Positions 36,959-46,311 of a DNA stretch of 64,000 nt are shown here, one piece after another. The translations under genes were made by a program, and so were the position numbers. The first letter of the stretch is position 1. Each line of letters opens with the position of its first letter. Source of the DNA: Anabaena sp051781005 (lineage in GTDB: Bacteria; Cyanobacteriota; Cyanobacteriia; Cyanobacteriales; Nostocaceae); NCBI RefSeq assembly GCF_051781005.1, contig NZ_JBPWOA010000033.1:137774-201773 (forward strand), read 5' to 3'. The notes under the pieces were generated by a model, which was given only the letters and a program-made list of their open reading frames with translations, did not search any database and was not told where the DNA came from.

Positions 36959-37283
36959 CCCCTGACAGGATAAATTTACAATGGCATTATTAATTATTAA
37001 TTATTAATTGTGCTGATTGATATCTAATTGAAATATACAAAAAATCTGTCTTTCGGATTATTTTGATAAAAAATATTGCTTATAGCGATATCACTCTGGA
37101 TGGATGTATTACACGACTGTGCTAGTTAGAAAGCGATCGCTCGACTTTTGATTTCATTCCAACTTAATGGCATATCTGATAATTTTGGAGTGAGAAACAG
37201 TGATTTTAAGTGATCATAGAATATCTTTGACTGTCGTGTCAGATTATGCGATCGCTCCTCCCCAAAAAATTGAAAGCCACCAC
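36959..37283. other. Intergenic region between P-type ATPase and rnpB terminator
   Basis: About 325 bp of AT-rich DNA with HIP1 octamers (GCGATCGC near 37133). It should carry the promoter of the leftward P-type ATPase gene. No gene is seen. Confidence 0.4.
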
Positions 37284-37326
37284 CATAAAAAACGAACTAT
37301 GGAAAATAAACATCCATAATTCGTTT
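37284..37326 (-). terminator. Terminator of rnpB
   Basis: On the minus strand AAACGAATTATGG and CCATAGTTCGTTT form a 13-bp stem (37314-37326 with 37290-37302) over an 11-base loop, followed by a run of T. It lies just after the 3' end of the RNase P RNA. Confidence 0.8.
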
Positions 37327-37329
37327 AAG

Positions 37330-37781
37330 AAGAGAGTCGGACATAAGCCGGGTTCTGTTCTCTTGCGAGGGCAGTTATCTATCTGGGATGCCTGTTACCA
37401 GACACCTCTAGCGGCTCTTTACTTACGGAACTGGTAAAAGACCAACCATAGTTCCTCCGGCCTTGCTCCCAACCGGGGTTTACCGAGCCAACGCCTCTCA
37501 ACGTTGCTGGTGCGCTCTTACCGCACCTTTGCACCCTTACCAAGAACTGGTAATTGATAATTTGGTAATTGGTGTTTTTCCCATTACCCATTACCCATTA
37601 AGATTCCTGGCGGTATCTTTCTGTGGCACTATCCTCACGATCGCTCGCACTGGACGTTATCCAGCAAGTTTGGTCTTTCGGGAGTCCGGACTTTCCTCAA
37701 ACCAGTCATGACAACTGATCTGCAACTGCCTGCGCCTACTCTCCCCTACATCCAGTTTAAGCCTTGATAGCCCCTTCTGTC
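37330..37781 (-). ncRNA. rnpB: RNase P RNA
   Basis: Read on the minus strand this holds the conserved type-A RNase P RNA blocks: GAGGAAAGTCCGGACTCC near the 5' part, GGATAGTGCCACAGAAA, GGTAAGGGTGCAAAGGTG, GTAAACCCCGG, AGAACCCGGCTTATGTCC at the 3' end. The RNA matures tRNA 5' ends. Ends are approximate (within about 10 bases). A heptamer-type repeat block is inserted between 37546 and 37601. The 5' end lies just beyond the stop of the upstream protein gene, so the promoter must lie within that coding region or the two are cotranscribed. Confidence 0.95.
37546..37601. repeat. STRR insertion inside rnpB
   Basis: Tandem-like TTGGTAA/TTGATAA heptamers are followed by CCATTAC units (CCCATTACCCATTACCCATTA) within the RNase P RNA. 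They can form an AT-rich extension of a peripheral helix. STRR insertions in rnpB are known from heterocystous cyanobacteria. Confidence 0.8.
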
Positions 37782-37788
37782 CGGATGA

Positions 37789-38508
37789 TTAAGACTTCTT
37801 TTTATTCCAAGGTAAGGCATAACTCCAATGTAGTTTCTCGATAGTGAAGGGACAATTGATAATTGATATCGGTGGAACATTCACACCAGGAGCTAAACCG
37901 ACACGCAACTCAGATATCCTTAGCACCAATTGGAGAGAAAATTCTACCTTTTTTTTACCATCCATAAAATCTTTGTACAAACCCTTGAAAGGCTTCTGAT
38001 CCTTTAGCCCAACTATATTAATTAATGGGGAACCTGTTTTATATGTTCCCGTTTCTTTATCTCTTTGTAAAACATCTTCTGCGGTAATAGTCTCAGAAAT
38101 TGTTTTCTTAGGAGCAATAATGGTTGGAACTTGTGGTATTGCTAAATCGCGGATCAAGTCTGGTGATTTGCGAATTACACGACGGGATTGTTTAGTATGT
38201 TCAACTACCCAAGAACTATTATCCCAGTCAACATATACAGCTAAACTTTCTGATTTATTATCAATACTCATAGACATCTCTTTCAAATCATCTTTCAGCT
38301 TTTCTAAAGAATATGTCCCAGTTTTAAAAGAAATTCCTACTTGGTCTTGGAGATTTTGCTCTTTCAATTGCTGATCAACAATACCTTTTTCAAAATTTAG
38401 CATCACCATATCATCAATAGATTCAATCATCCGATTGAATGTGTAATACACGCCCAGAATATAAACCGTCAAAACAATGAGATTTTGGTCGCTATTTTGT
38501 ACTGCCAT
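37789..38508 (-). CDS. Hypothetical protein with N-terminal hydrophobic segment
   Basis: This 239-residue protein begins MAVQNSDQNLIVLTVYILGV with one short hydrophobic segment (about 9-26). The rest is soluble and mixed alpha/beta, with a strongly charged middle (KEMSMSIDNKSESLAVYVDW) and a C-terminal beta-rich part (VEFSLQLVLRISELRVGLAP). I do not recognise a domain. It lies immediately upstream of rnpB on the same strand and just downstream of corA, with a 65-bp gap from corA. Confidence 0.7.
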   Translation of the reverse strand: MAVQNSDQNLIVLTVYILGVYYTFNRMIESIDDMVMLNFEKGIVDQQLKEQNLQDQVGISFKTGTYSLEKLKDDLKEMSMSIDNKSESLAVYVDWDNSSWVVEHTKQSRRVIRKSPDLIRDLAIPQVPTIIAPKKTISETITAEDVLQRDKETGTYKTGSPLINIVGLKDQKPFKGLYKDFMDGKKKVEFSLQLVLRISELRVGLAPGVNVPPISIINCPFTIEKLHWSYALPWNKKKS

Positions 38509-38573
38509 AAACCTAAATACAAACTCCCTCTGAATATTTTTGAATATTTTATTTAATTACCAATTAATTATTT

Positions 38574-39716
38574 TTAATCTCGCTTCATCCTTACTGAATT
38601 TGAAAGCCAACCCCGTTGCCAAAAAAAGAATATTAATCCACAGGCAATTATGGCCATTAACCCCAAGCACAATGGATAGCCCCAATACCAATTCAGTTCA
38701 GGCATATTGTATGGAGATTTTTCTGTATTGAAATTCATGCCATAAATTCCAGCTACAAAAGTTAAGGGAATAAAAATTGATGAAACCACTGTTAGGAACT
38801 TCATGATTTCATTCATTTTATTACTGACTGCTGAAAGATAGACATCCATTAATCCAGATGCCAGTTCTCGGTAAGTTTCTACCATATCCATTACTTGTAA
38901 TGCATGATCGTAACAGTCTCGCAGATAAATTCTTACTTCATCGCTAATAAGTTCACTGCTATCTCTAATCAAAAAATTAATTGTATCCCGTTGAGGCCAA
39001 ATTGCTCGACGTAATTGTAGTAATTCTCTTCGGATTTGATATATTTTTTGTAAGGTTTGTGGAGTAGGCTTGACTATTACTTCTTCTTCTAATTCTTCAA
39101 TATGCTCTCCATAAAGTTCTAAAATTGGAAAAAACCCATCAATAATTGCATCTAATAGACAATAAGCTAAATAATCTGATCCTTGTTTACGAATGATGCC
39201 TTTACCTTTAGTAATTCGCGTTCTTACTCCTTCAAAACAATCATATTCTGGCTCTTCTTGAACAGTGAGTAAATAATGTTGACCCAAAACTAAACTGACT
39301 TGTTCGCTATAAAAACCATAGCCTCGTTCTTTTGGTACTACCATGCGAGCAATGATCACTAACTGGTCTTCATAATCTTCTATTTTTGGTCGCTCTACCA
39401 TATTGACCACATCTTCTAAAACTAGAGGATGTAAATCAAAAACTTTACCTAATCTTTCTAAAATATCTTGATTACCTAGACCTTGTACATCTACCCAAGA
39501 AACAGATTCTGTATCCAAATAATTGGCGCAATCTTCTGGGTTAGTTATTTGTTCACGGATTAAAGTAGTTTGGTTATAGTCAATCAAAATAATATTTGGT
39601 GGTTCAGCATTTTCATCAATGATGATTGTACCTGGTAAAGTTCCAGGTTGGTGATAGTATGACTTGCTGAAAGGTTTCGTTATAACTTTGGGAAGATGGT
39701 GAATTTTTCTAATCAT
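38574..39716 (-). CDS. corA: CorA family magnesium/cobalt transporter
   Basis: This 380-residue inner-membrane channel has the soluble funnel domain (VSWVDVQGLGNQDILERLGK, FDLHPLVLEDVVNMVERPKI) and two C-terminal transmembrane helices. The signature loop IYGMNF sits between them (about 334-339), giving the GMN selectivity motif. The C-terminus is basic (SVRMKRD), as usual. It imports Mg2+, possibly Co2+ or Ni2+. Confidence 0.96.
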   Translation of the reverse strand: MIRKIHHLPKVITKPFSKSYYHQPGTLPGTIIIDENAEPPNIILIDYNQTTLIREQITNPEDCANYLDTESVSWVDVQGLGNQDILERLGKVFDLHPLVLEDVVNMVERPKIEDYEDQLVIIARMVVPKERGYGFYSEQVSLVLGQHYLLTVQEEPEYDCFEGVRTRITKGKGIIRKQGSDYLAYCLLDAIIDGFFPILELYGEHIEELEEEVIVKPTPQTLQKIYQIRRELLQLRRAIWPQRDTINFLIRDSSELISDEVRIYLRDCYDHALQVMDMVETYRELASGLMDVYLSAVSNKMNEIMKFLTVVSSIFIPLTFVAGIYGMNFNTEKSPYNMPELNWYWGYPLCLGLMAIIACGLIFFFWQRGWLSNSVRMKRD

Positions 39717-39998
39717 GAAATTTTACTTTGTACAACAGAAGACTCCCAGGTTCAAACTCCCCTAAGTTAGGGTAAATTGGTAAGAGCAATTATCAAATAG
39801 AATAGCTTGATTATAAGTATTGTAGGGTGCGTTAGGGAGTACCAAAAAATAAATTATCCAATTTTTTCAGTGGTATGTCACACAAGTAGGGGTTTAGCAG
39901 TGCTAAACCCCTACATCTATACTACAAATTGGGATATTTTTTAATTCTCACAATCCCCACCTTATGAGTACATTGAAGGTGGGGACTTCCGCAAATTA
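39717..39998. other. Intergenic region with two interspersed repeats
   Basis: The 282-bp gap contains a repeat of the CCAAAAAATAAATTA type (about 39831-39875), matching an inverted copy near 45190. It also has a 13-bp-arm palindrome at 39887-39913. No gene is visible. Confidence 0.5.
39887..39913. repeat. Palindrome TAGGGGTTTAGCA-G-TGCTAAACCCCTA
   Basis: TAGGGGTTTAGCA (39887-39899) is perfectly inverted at 39901-39913 with a 1-base centre. A near-identical palindrome stands at 57801-57824. No T-run follows either, so this is a dispersed repeat rather than an obvious terminator. Confidence 0.75.
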
Positions 39999-40652
39999 TT
40001 AAGGATTGGAAGTGGGATACAAAGGTGACTTGTCTAGCGCCCCGATATTATTAAGCGGCCAGAATCTGACTACAGCACGACCAATAATATTTTTTTGAGG
40101 AACTAGACCCCAACAACGACCATCATAACTACTACCACGGTTGTCACCTAACACTAAGTATGAATTGGGTGGTATGGTTTCAGGTGTAGCTAAAAATGGC
40201 GGTTGCGGTCCTGATGTGCAAACATCGACAACTGTACGTACAGAAGGGGATAAATATTTATTTTCTTGGAGGAGGTTGTTATTAATATAGACTTTGCCAT
40301 CCCTAAGTTCTACTTTTTCTCCTGGTAAACCGATAATTCGCTTAATAAAGGCATCCTGATACTGTTCTTTTTGTAGTTCTTCGGTTGGTGAAAATACTAC
40401 TATGTCTCCCCGTTCAGGAGTAGCAAATTTATACTTCACCTTATCAACAATAATCTTGTCTGCCTTCCATTGGTCTGGTACACCATGCAGCGTCGGTTCC
40501 ATTGATCCAGAAGGAATCCAACGTGCTTCGGCGACAAAGGTACGAATTCCTAGAGCAAGAAAGACACTCAAGATAATCGTTTTACCTAGCTCTAAGATCC
40601 AGGAGTTATCAGGTTGTTGGCTAGATTTGTTATCAGACACTTGATTTTGCAT
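39999..40652 (-). CDS. lepB: Signal peptidase I
   Basis: This 217-residue membrane protease cleaves Sec and Tat signal peptides. One transmembrane helix lies at about 22-38. The catalytic Ser50 is in IPSGSMEPTL, and the general-base Lys104 is in AFIKRIIGLPGE. The conserved box YLVLGDNRGSSYDGRCWG follows. All boxes B to E are present. Start MQNQVSDNKS; a divergent gene (pyrC) begins 228 bp away. Confidence 0.96.
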   Translation of the reverse strand: MQNQVSDNKSSQQPDNSWILELGKTIILSVFLALGIRTFVAEARWIPSGSMEPTLHGVPDQWKADKIIVDKVKYKFATPERGDIVVFSPTEELQKEQYQDAFIKRIIGLPGEKVELRDGKVYINNNLLQENKYLSPSVRTVVDVCTSGPQPPFLATPETIPPNSYLVLGDNRGSSYDGRCWGLVPQKNIIGRAVVRFWPLNNIGALDKSPLYPTSNP

Positions 40653-40880
40653 GAAATTACTTAAGTTTTACGGTAAGAGGCAAGTACTTAACTCGTTGGG
40701 GGAGACTTTATTTATTATCTTAACTAGAGAAGCGTATTTTCCTAATTAATATGGTATTTGGGGAGCGTGTTTCGTAAAATTTTCTCCAGATAAAGCATTC
40801 CGAATAAAGCACAAAAAGTTTACCTCGGAGATAAATTTATCTATTATCAATGAATCTCCATACCTAACGCTGTTAAATCC

Positions 40881-42215
40881 ATGTCATCTCCAAAAAGTTT
40901 ACTGATTCGCCAAGCACGCCTAATTCTACCCGATGGTGAGTTGATGATTGGGGACGTGCTGACGGCTGGACGGCAAATAGTCGAGATAGGGAAAGAAATT
41001 GCTCATGCTACATCAACTCAAGAGATTGACGCACAAGGGTTAACTTTGTTGCCTGGGGTAATTGATCCACAGGTACATTTCCGGGAACCAGGACTAGAAC
41101 ACAAGGAGGACTTGTTCACTGCTAGTTGTGCTTGTGCTAAAGGGGGAGTCACCTCCTTTCTAGAAATGCCTAATACAAGGCCTTTGACAATTAGTCAGTC
41201 AGCTTTAGATGACAAGCTACGACGTGCCGCCGATAAGTGTTTAGTTAATTATGGCTTTTTTATTGGGGCGACGGCTGATAATTTAGCAGAGTTACTTTTG
41301 GCAAAGCCGACACCGGGAATTAAGATTTTTATGGGGTCGATGCATGGGCAGTTGCTGGTTGATCAAGAAGGGCTGCTAGAGGCGATTTTTGCTCAGGGAG
41401 ACAGGTTGATTGCTGTTCATGCTGAAGATCAAGAGAGAATTAAGCAACGCCGTCTGGAGTTTGCTGGGATTGATGATCCTGCTGTTCATTCCCAAATACA
41501 GGATAATCAAGCTGCACTGTTAGCAACCCAACTGGCATTAAAACTTTCTAAAAAATACCAACGACGGTTACATATTCTACATATGTCAACGGCTGAGGAA
41601 GCAGAGTTACTGCGTGAGGATAAACCAAGTTGGGTAACGGCGGAGGTGACACCACAACATTTGTTGTTAAATACGAGTGCTTATGAAACCATTGGGAGTT
41701 TAGCGCAGATGAATCCACCATTGCGATCGCACCACGATAATGAAATACTATGGCAAGCTCTACGTGATGGCATCATTGACTTCATCGCCACCGACCACGC
41801 ACCACACACCTTAGAAGAAAAAGCTCAACCTTACCCCAATACTCCTTCGGGAATGCCGGGTGTAGAAACTTCCCTACCTTTAATGTTAACGGCTGCAATG
41901 GCAGGAAAATGTACTGTTGCCCAAGTCGCTAATTGGATGTCTAAGGCTGTGGCTGTGGCTTATGGTATTCCTAATAAGGGAGAAATTACCCCTGGTTATG
42001 ATGCTGATTTAGTGCTGGTAGATTTAAACAACTACCGCCCGGTTCAGCGTGAAGAAATTTTAAGCAAATGCGGTTGGAGTCCCTTTGAAGGATGGAACCT
42101 GACAGGTTGGCCTGTCACAACAATTGTCGGCGGTGAGATTGTCTATGACAAAGGACAGGTAAATACGGAAATTCGCGGGCAGGCTTTAACATTCTTGTCA
42201 AAAAATGATCACTGA
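40881..42215 (+). CDS. pyrC: Dihydroorotase
   Basis: This 444-residue amidohydrolase forms dihydroorotate from carbamoyl-aspartate in pyrimidine synthesis. The metal ligands are visible: VIDPQVHFREPG (HxH-type), GIKIFMGSMHGQLLV, HILHMSTAEEAELL and FIATDHAPHTLEEK. The length and TDHAPH motif fit the class I (bacterial PyrC/PyrX-like) dihydroorotases. Start MSSPKSLLIRQARLILPDGE. It is followed by a 100-bp gap with imperfect direct repeats (GATTTAAGGA-type) to the convergent tsaE. Confidence 0.94.
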   Translation: MSSPKSLLIRQARLILPDGELMIGDVLTAGRQIVEIGKEIAHATSTQEIDAQGLTLLPGVIDPQVHFREPGLEHKEDLFTASCACAKGGVTSFLEMPNTRPLTISQSALDDKLRRAADKCLVNYGFFIGATADNLAELLLAKPTPGIKIFMGSMHGQLLVDQEGLLEAIFAQGDRLIAVHAEDQERIKQRRLEFAGIDDPAVHSQIQDNQAALLATQLALKLSKKYQRRLHILHMSTAEEAELLREDKPSWVTAEVTPQHLLLNTSAYETIGSLAQMNPPLRSHHDNEILWQALRDGIIDFIATDHAPHTLEEKAQPYPNTPSGMPGVETSLPLMLTAAMAGKCTVAQVANWMSKAVAVAYGIPNKGEITPGYDADLVLVDLNNYRPVQREEILSKCGWSPFEGWNLTGWPVTTIVGGEIVYDKGQVNTEIRGQALTFLSKNDH

Positions 42216-42315
42216 TTTAACGGATTTAAGGATTTCACGGAATGAATGAGTTAATACTCTTTTGACGGATTTAAGGAATTCAAGGAATGAAGAATTTTTT
42301 CGTAAATGAAAGGGT

Positions 42316-42786
42316 TTAAATCCCTGTCTGAAACTGTTTTATCAATGAATTTAACGTACAATTTACAGGAGTGATTTCCGCTTGACGAGTGCCATTTTCA
42401 CCATAGGTTAAAGATACTTTTAAATAACTATCTGGTAGATATGGCATTCGTTCAGCCCATTCAATAGCGACAATTCCCGGTATAACTTCCATCCCTTCCC
42501 AGTAACTTTCTAAATTCAAGCTTGTCACTTCTTGAGGTTCTAGGCGATACAAATCTAGATGGTAAAGGGGAATGCGTCCTTTAATGTATTCGTTAATCAG
42601 AGTGAACGTAGGACTGACAATAGATTCAGTTATTCCTAAACCCTTACCAATACCCTGGACTAAGGTAGTTTTACCCGCACCTAAATCACCTTCTAGTAAA
42701 ATGACACTTCCAGCAGTCAGGTTTTCCCCCAGGGTAATACCTAATCTCTGTGTTGCCTCTGTATCAGAAAGGAAAATTTTAGTCAT
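42316..42786 (-). CDS. tsaE: tRNA threonylcarbamoyladenosine biosynthesis ATPase TsaE
   Basis: From the ATG at 42786 (MTKIFLSDTEATQRLG) the product is 156 residues with P-loop GDLGAGKTTL and YHLDLYRLE and IAIEWAERM motifs, as in TsaE (YjeE), which works with TsaB and TsaD to make t6A37 in tRNA. The open frame extends to 42933, but those codons translate tandem repeats and are not family-like. Convergent with pyrC. Confidence 0.94.
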   Translation of the reverse strand: MTKIFLSDTEATQRLGITLGENLTAGSVILLEGDLGAGKTTLVQGIGKGLGITESIVSPTFTLINEYIKGRIPLYHLDLYRLEPQEVTSLNLESYWEGMEVIPGIVAIEWAERMPYLPDSYLKVSLTYGENGTRQAEITPVNCTLNSLIKQFQTGI

Positions 42787-42896
42787 TGGTGATTGGTAAT
42801 TGGTGATTGGTAATTGGTAATTGGTAAACATCCTCCTGCACCCTGCACCCTGCACCCTGCACCCTGCACCCTGCCCCCTGCCCCTCTGCCCCCCAG
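42784..42896. repeat. Two STRR arrays upstream of tsaE
   Basis: TTGGTAA/TTGGTGA heptamers at 42785-42827 are followed by CCCTGCA heptamers at 42837-42892, which degrade into GCCCCTCTGCC. They touch the tsaE start codon and reach within 10 bp of yvcK. The repeats keep a reading frame open upstream of tsaE. Confidence 0.9.
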
Positions 42897-42902
42897 TATC
42901 CA

Positions 42903-44276
42903 TCACTTCCCATGATGCGCTCCACTGTACCATTTCAGTAAAACCTTAGCTAGTTTTTGCGGGTCGTGGCGAACAGCACCATTTTCATCTTCATAGATGA
43001 TATTAGCGGGGATAATACGCCGACCTAATTGGCTGATGACTTCACGATCTAAGAAAACCGGATGAGAATTTTGTTGGGCATAGCGGATAAGTGCTTGGGC
43101 AGAGGGTGTTTTTTTATGTACTAATACGGCATCAAAAAGCCTTCTGTTACCACAAGCGGCATCTATAGCTTGAATGTGTTCACCAACTGTGTAACTGTCA
43201 GTTTCTCCTGGCTGGGTCATGATATTGCAGATATAGATGCGAGGAACATTTTTGGCAGCGATCGCATCCGCAATTTCTGGAACTAACATATTCGGTATTA
43301 AGCTAGTATAAAGACTACCCGGCCCAATAATAATATAATCAGCATCTTTAATCGCCTTAATTGCTGCGGGTAAGGCTGGTGGATTTTCAGGAATACAGCC
43401 AATTCTGACAATTTTTCCCCCAGCTTTGGGAATGCTAGACTCCCCCTCAATCCGGCGGCCATCTGTCAATTCTGCCCAGAGACGCACATCGCTGAGGGTT
43501 GCTGGTAAAACTTGTCCCCGCACCGCCAGTACTTTGGAACTAGCAGCAACAGCCTGTTCCAAATCTCCAGTAATATCAGTCATGGCAGTTAAAAACAAAT
43601 TGCCAAAACTGTGACCTGTCAAACCATCCCCCGCCCGAAACCGATATTGAAACAATTCTGTTAATAACTTTTCCTCATCTGCTAGTGCAGCCAAGCAGTT
43701 ACGAATATCCCCAGGAGGTAAAACACCAAATTCCTGGCGCAACCTGCCAGAAGAACCACCATCATCAGCTACGGTAACAATGGCAGTAATATTAGCACTA
43801 TAGGTTTTTAAGCCTCTGAGTAAAGTAGAAAGTCCAGTACCACCACCAACTACAACAATTTTGGGACCCCGGTACAAACGACGATGGGCTAACAGCACAT
43901 CTATCAGTTCTTCCTCATCGCCTTGTGGCCTTAAAACTTCAGTAATTGAACCCACGGTGCGGGATTGTCCCCACAACACTAACAACACACCGAACAGTAA
44001 AACCAAGGGACCGCTGATGTAGTTGGGTAAAATATTGGCGAGGAATCCCAGAAAAACCTTCAGCAATTCTATCCCCCAAAAAATGGGGGTTAGCTTAATC
44101 CAAATAGCCAACCCCAAACTTGCCAAGAAAATACCCCCAACACTGATTAGGAACCAGCGTTTCACCGATATTCCAGGGGATAGCCACTTAAACCACTGGT
44201 TAACCCGATGGGAAGTACGGCTGTGTGACTGTAGTTGTAGGGCGTTGAGGGCTTGTCTGAGAAAACCGATTGACAT
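42903..44276 (-). CDS. yvcK: YvcK/CofD-like gluconeogenesis factor
   Basis: The preferred start at 44276 (MSIGFLRQALNALQ) gives 457 residues. The N-terminal ~120 residues hold two hydrophobic segments, typical of cyanobacterial members. The YvcK core follows: KIVVVGGGTGLSTLLRGLK, VTVADDGGSSGRLRQEFG, GDIRNCLAAL, HSFGNLFLTAMT and YIIIGPGSLYTSLIPNML. YvcK family proteins bind UDP-sugars and link cell wall synthesis to carbon metabolism. It ends 117 bp before tsaE, separated by the STRR arrays. Confidence 0.93.
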   Translation of the reverse strand: MSIGFLRQALNALQLQSHSRTSHRVNQWFKWLSPGISVKRWFLISVGGIFLASLGLAIWIKLTPIFWGIELLKVFLGFLANILPNYISGPLVLLFGVLLVLWGQSRTVGSITEVLRPQGDEEELIDVLLAHRRLYRGPKIVVVGGGTGLSTLLRGLKTYSANITAIVTVADDGGSSGRLRQEFGVLPPGDIRNCLAALADEEKLLTELFQYRFRAGDGLTGHSFGNLFLTAMTDITGDLEQAVAASSKVLAVRGQVLPATLSDVRLWAELTDGRRIEGESSIPKAGGKIVRIGCIPENPPALPAAIKAIKDADYIIIGPGSLYTSLIPNMLVPEIADAIAAKNVPRIYICNIMTQPGETDSYTVGEHIQAIDAACGNRRLFDAVLVHKKTPSAQALIRYAQQNSHPVFLDREVISQLGRRIIPANIIYEDENGAVRHDPQKLAKVLLKWYSGAHHGK

Positions 44277-44536
44277 ACCTAATAGGGAACAGTGGTACAA
44301 ACAATGTTTAACAGAAAATGTACACTACCTGGTTTCAAGACCAAGGATGGAATCATGATATTTTTCAATTCCTTTATATTTGGAGTCGATCTTTAAAGTT
44401 GTTAATATTACCTGTCGTATCAGTTTGAGATTTTCTATGTGGGCTTGGTAATTCCGTCTGTGGGGATGTTTCATGAGATGGGAAACATTTTCACTGGTAA
44501 TTATTTTGTATGTAAAGACACTCTGTATTTGTAAAA

Positions 44537-45037
44537 ATGAATTTTATGGAAAAGCGAATTTTAGGATTAGATCCAGGACTAGCAACTTTAGGGTTTGGGG
44601 CAATTACTTGGCAACAAAGTCAAGGTAAAGTACAAGACACGACAGTAAAGATGATCGATTTTGGTGTGATTCGCACTTTTTCTAATACTGAAATGACAGA
44701 GCGGTTATGTATTTTATATGACGATTTACACACCCTGATGAAGGAGTTACAACCAGATTTGGTGGCAATTGAAAAATTATTCTTCTATCGTATGTCAAGT
44801 ACTATTGTTGTTGCACAGGCTAGGGGCGTACTTATGTTGGTTTTGGGACAGTGCAAGCTTCCTTATGTAGAATTTACCCCTGCTCAAATTAAGCAAGCTT
44901 TAACAAATTATGGTAATGCAGATAAGGCAGAAGTCCAAGATGCAGTAGCGCGAGAGTTAGATTTAGATGAAATTCCTAAGCCTGATGATGCTGCGGACGC
45001 TTTAGCGGTGGCTTTAACTGCTTCGTTTCAGTTGTGA
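44537..45037 (+). CDS. ruvC: Holliday junction resolvase RuvC
   Basis: This 166-residue endonuclease resolves Holliday junctions. The catalytic acids are seen in RILGLDPGLATLG (Asp), LVAIEKLFF (Glu) and KPDDAADALAVAL (Asp pair). A second in-frame ATG at 44546 (MEKRILGLDPG) is an equally plausible start. It is divergent from yvcK and monocistronic. Confidence 0.95.
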   Translation: MNFMEKRILGLDPGLATLGFGAITWQQSQGKVQDTTVKMIDFGVIRTFSNTEMTERLCILYDDLHTLMKELQPDLVAIEKLFFYRMSSTIVVAQARGVLMLVLGQCKLPYVEFTPAQIKQALTNYGNADKAEVQDAVARELDLDEIPKPDDAADALAVALTASFQL

Positions 45038-45457
45038 TCAAGTTCTAGTTACCAATTAAATAGATTCGATGCATAGGCTAGGCAGTCAGTAAATATCTTA
45101 AAGCTATATTTAACCGTATACACTAGCTAGTTCGCAACACTTGCAACTGAAGGAATAATGGTGGGTTACGCTACGCTAACCCACACTACAATTTTTGGGT
45201 AATTTATTTTTTGGTGTTCTCTGACTGCACAGTATCGAAACTATGCCTATCATCAAACGTCGTCAGCAAATGGGTTTTTATACAAGTTGATTACCCTTGC
45301 CTGTTTAAAATACTATAGCAATAGTAAGACCCTAAGGATAGTGAGTATTTTCGCGAGAAGCGCAAATTACGCAATTGTGACTAGCTTCCACCAATCTGGA
45401 AGTAACGATATATTTGAGAGTCTATCCCATACAAATCCACTGTTTGTTTTTGAATCT
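45038..45457. other. Intergenic region with interspersed repeats
   Basis: The 420-bp gap contains GGGTTACGCTACGCTAACCC, a repeat hairpin (45163-45183), then TTTTTGGGTAATTTATTTTT, an inverted relative of the repeat near 39850. An open frame from 45287 continues into the nitrilase gene but is not family-like and is treated as noncoding. Confidence 0.5.
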
Positions 45458-46273
45458 ATGAAGTCTTATTTAGCCGCCGCTATTCAAATGACCAGTGTGC
45501 CTGATCTACAGAAAAACTTGACACAGGCAGAGGAATTAATTGATTTGGCCGTGCGTCAGGGTGCAGAATTGGTAGGGTTGCCAGAAAATTTCTCTTTTAT
45601 GGGAGAAGAAAAAGACAAACTTGCCCAAGCAGATGCTCTTGCTCAAGCAACGGAAACATTTCTAATCAAAATGGCGCAGCGCTTTCAAGTTACTATTCTC
45701 GGCGGCGGCTTTCCTGTACCCGTAGGAGATGGCACAGGCAAAGTCTACAACACGGCCTTACTCATCAATCCCAATGGTCAAGAACTGGCACGTTACCACA
45801 AGGCGCATCTGTTTGATGTGAATGTTCCTGATGGTAACACCTATCAAGAATCTAGTACTGTTATGGCTGGTAAGGCTTTACCCCCAGTCCATTTTTCCGA
45901 CAACTTGGGTAATTTAGGACTTTCTATTTGCTATGATGTCCGTTTCCCGGAACTGTATCGACATCTAGCAGACAAGGGAGTGGATGTTGTCTTTGTTCCA
46001 GCGGCTTTCACTGCTTTTACAGGTAAAGACCATTGGCAAGTGTTGCTGCAAGCCAGAGCGATTGAAAACACTTGTTACGTTATTGCTCCTGCCCAAACTG
46101 GGACTAACTACGCCCGCCGTCAAACCCACGGTCATGCAATGATTATCGACCCTTGGGGGGTAATTCTAGCAGATGCCGGAGATAAACCAGGAGTTGCGAT
46201 CGCAGAAATTAAACCCACCAGACTAGAACAAGTACGCCGACAAATGCCATCTTTACAACATCGAGTGTTTTAG
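45458..46273 (+). CDS. Nitrilase-superfamily carbon-nitrogen hydrolase (Nit1/Nit2-like)
   Basis: From the ATG at 45458 (MKSYLAAAIQMTSVPD) the protein is 271 residues, the normal family length. The Glu-Lys-Cys triad is present: GLPENFSF, YHKAHLFDVNVP and LSICYDVRFPEL. It resembles the deaminated-glutathione amidase branch. The frame opens 57 codons earlier, but those codons do not fit the family. A hairpin (GATCCCC/GGGGATC) and a terminator follow. Confidence 0.92.
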   Translation: MKSYLAAAIQMTSVPDLQKNLTQAEELIDLAVRQGAELVGLPENFSFMGEEKDKLAQADALAQATETFLIKMAQRFQVTILGGGFPVPVGDGTGKVYNTALLINPNGQELARYHKAHLFDVNVPDGNTYQESSTVMAGKALPPVHFSDNLGNLGLSICYDVRFPELYRHLADKGVDVVFVPAAFTAFTGKDHWQVLLQARAIENTCYVIAPAQTGTNYARRQTHGHAMIIDPWGVILADAGDKPGVAIAEIKPTRLEQVRRQMPSLQHRVF

Positions 46274-46280
46274 AGACTCA

Positions 46281-46311
46281 GATCCCCTGCTTTTTTGAGA
46301 AGTCGGGGATC
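46281..46311. repeat. GATCCCC hairpin repeat
   Basis: GATCCCC (46281-46287) is inverted at 46305-46311 around a T-rich loop. Similar hairpins with GGGGATC are frequent in Nostoc-group genomes. Confidence 0.5.

Noticed and set aside
37246..37711. Protein frames over rnpB
   Set aside because: They lie on the RNase P RNA and have no protein-like conservation.
42787..42933. N-terminal extension of TsaE
   Set aside because: It encodes repeat-derived residues (QGAGCRVQGAGC) and is absent from the family.
45287..45457. 57-codon N-terminal extension of the nitrilase
   Set aside because: Family members begin at the ATG at 45458; the extension has no signal peptide or conserved motif.
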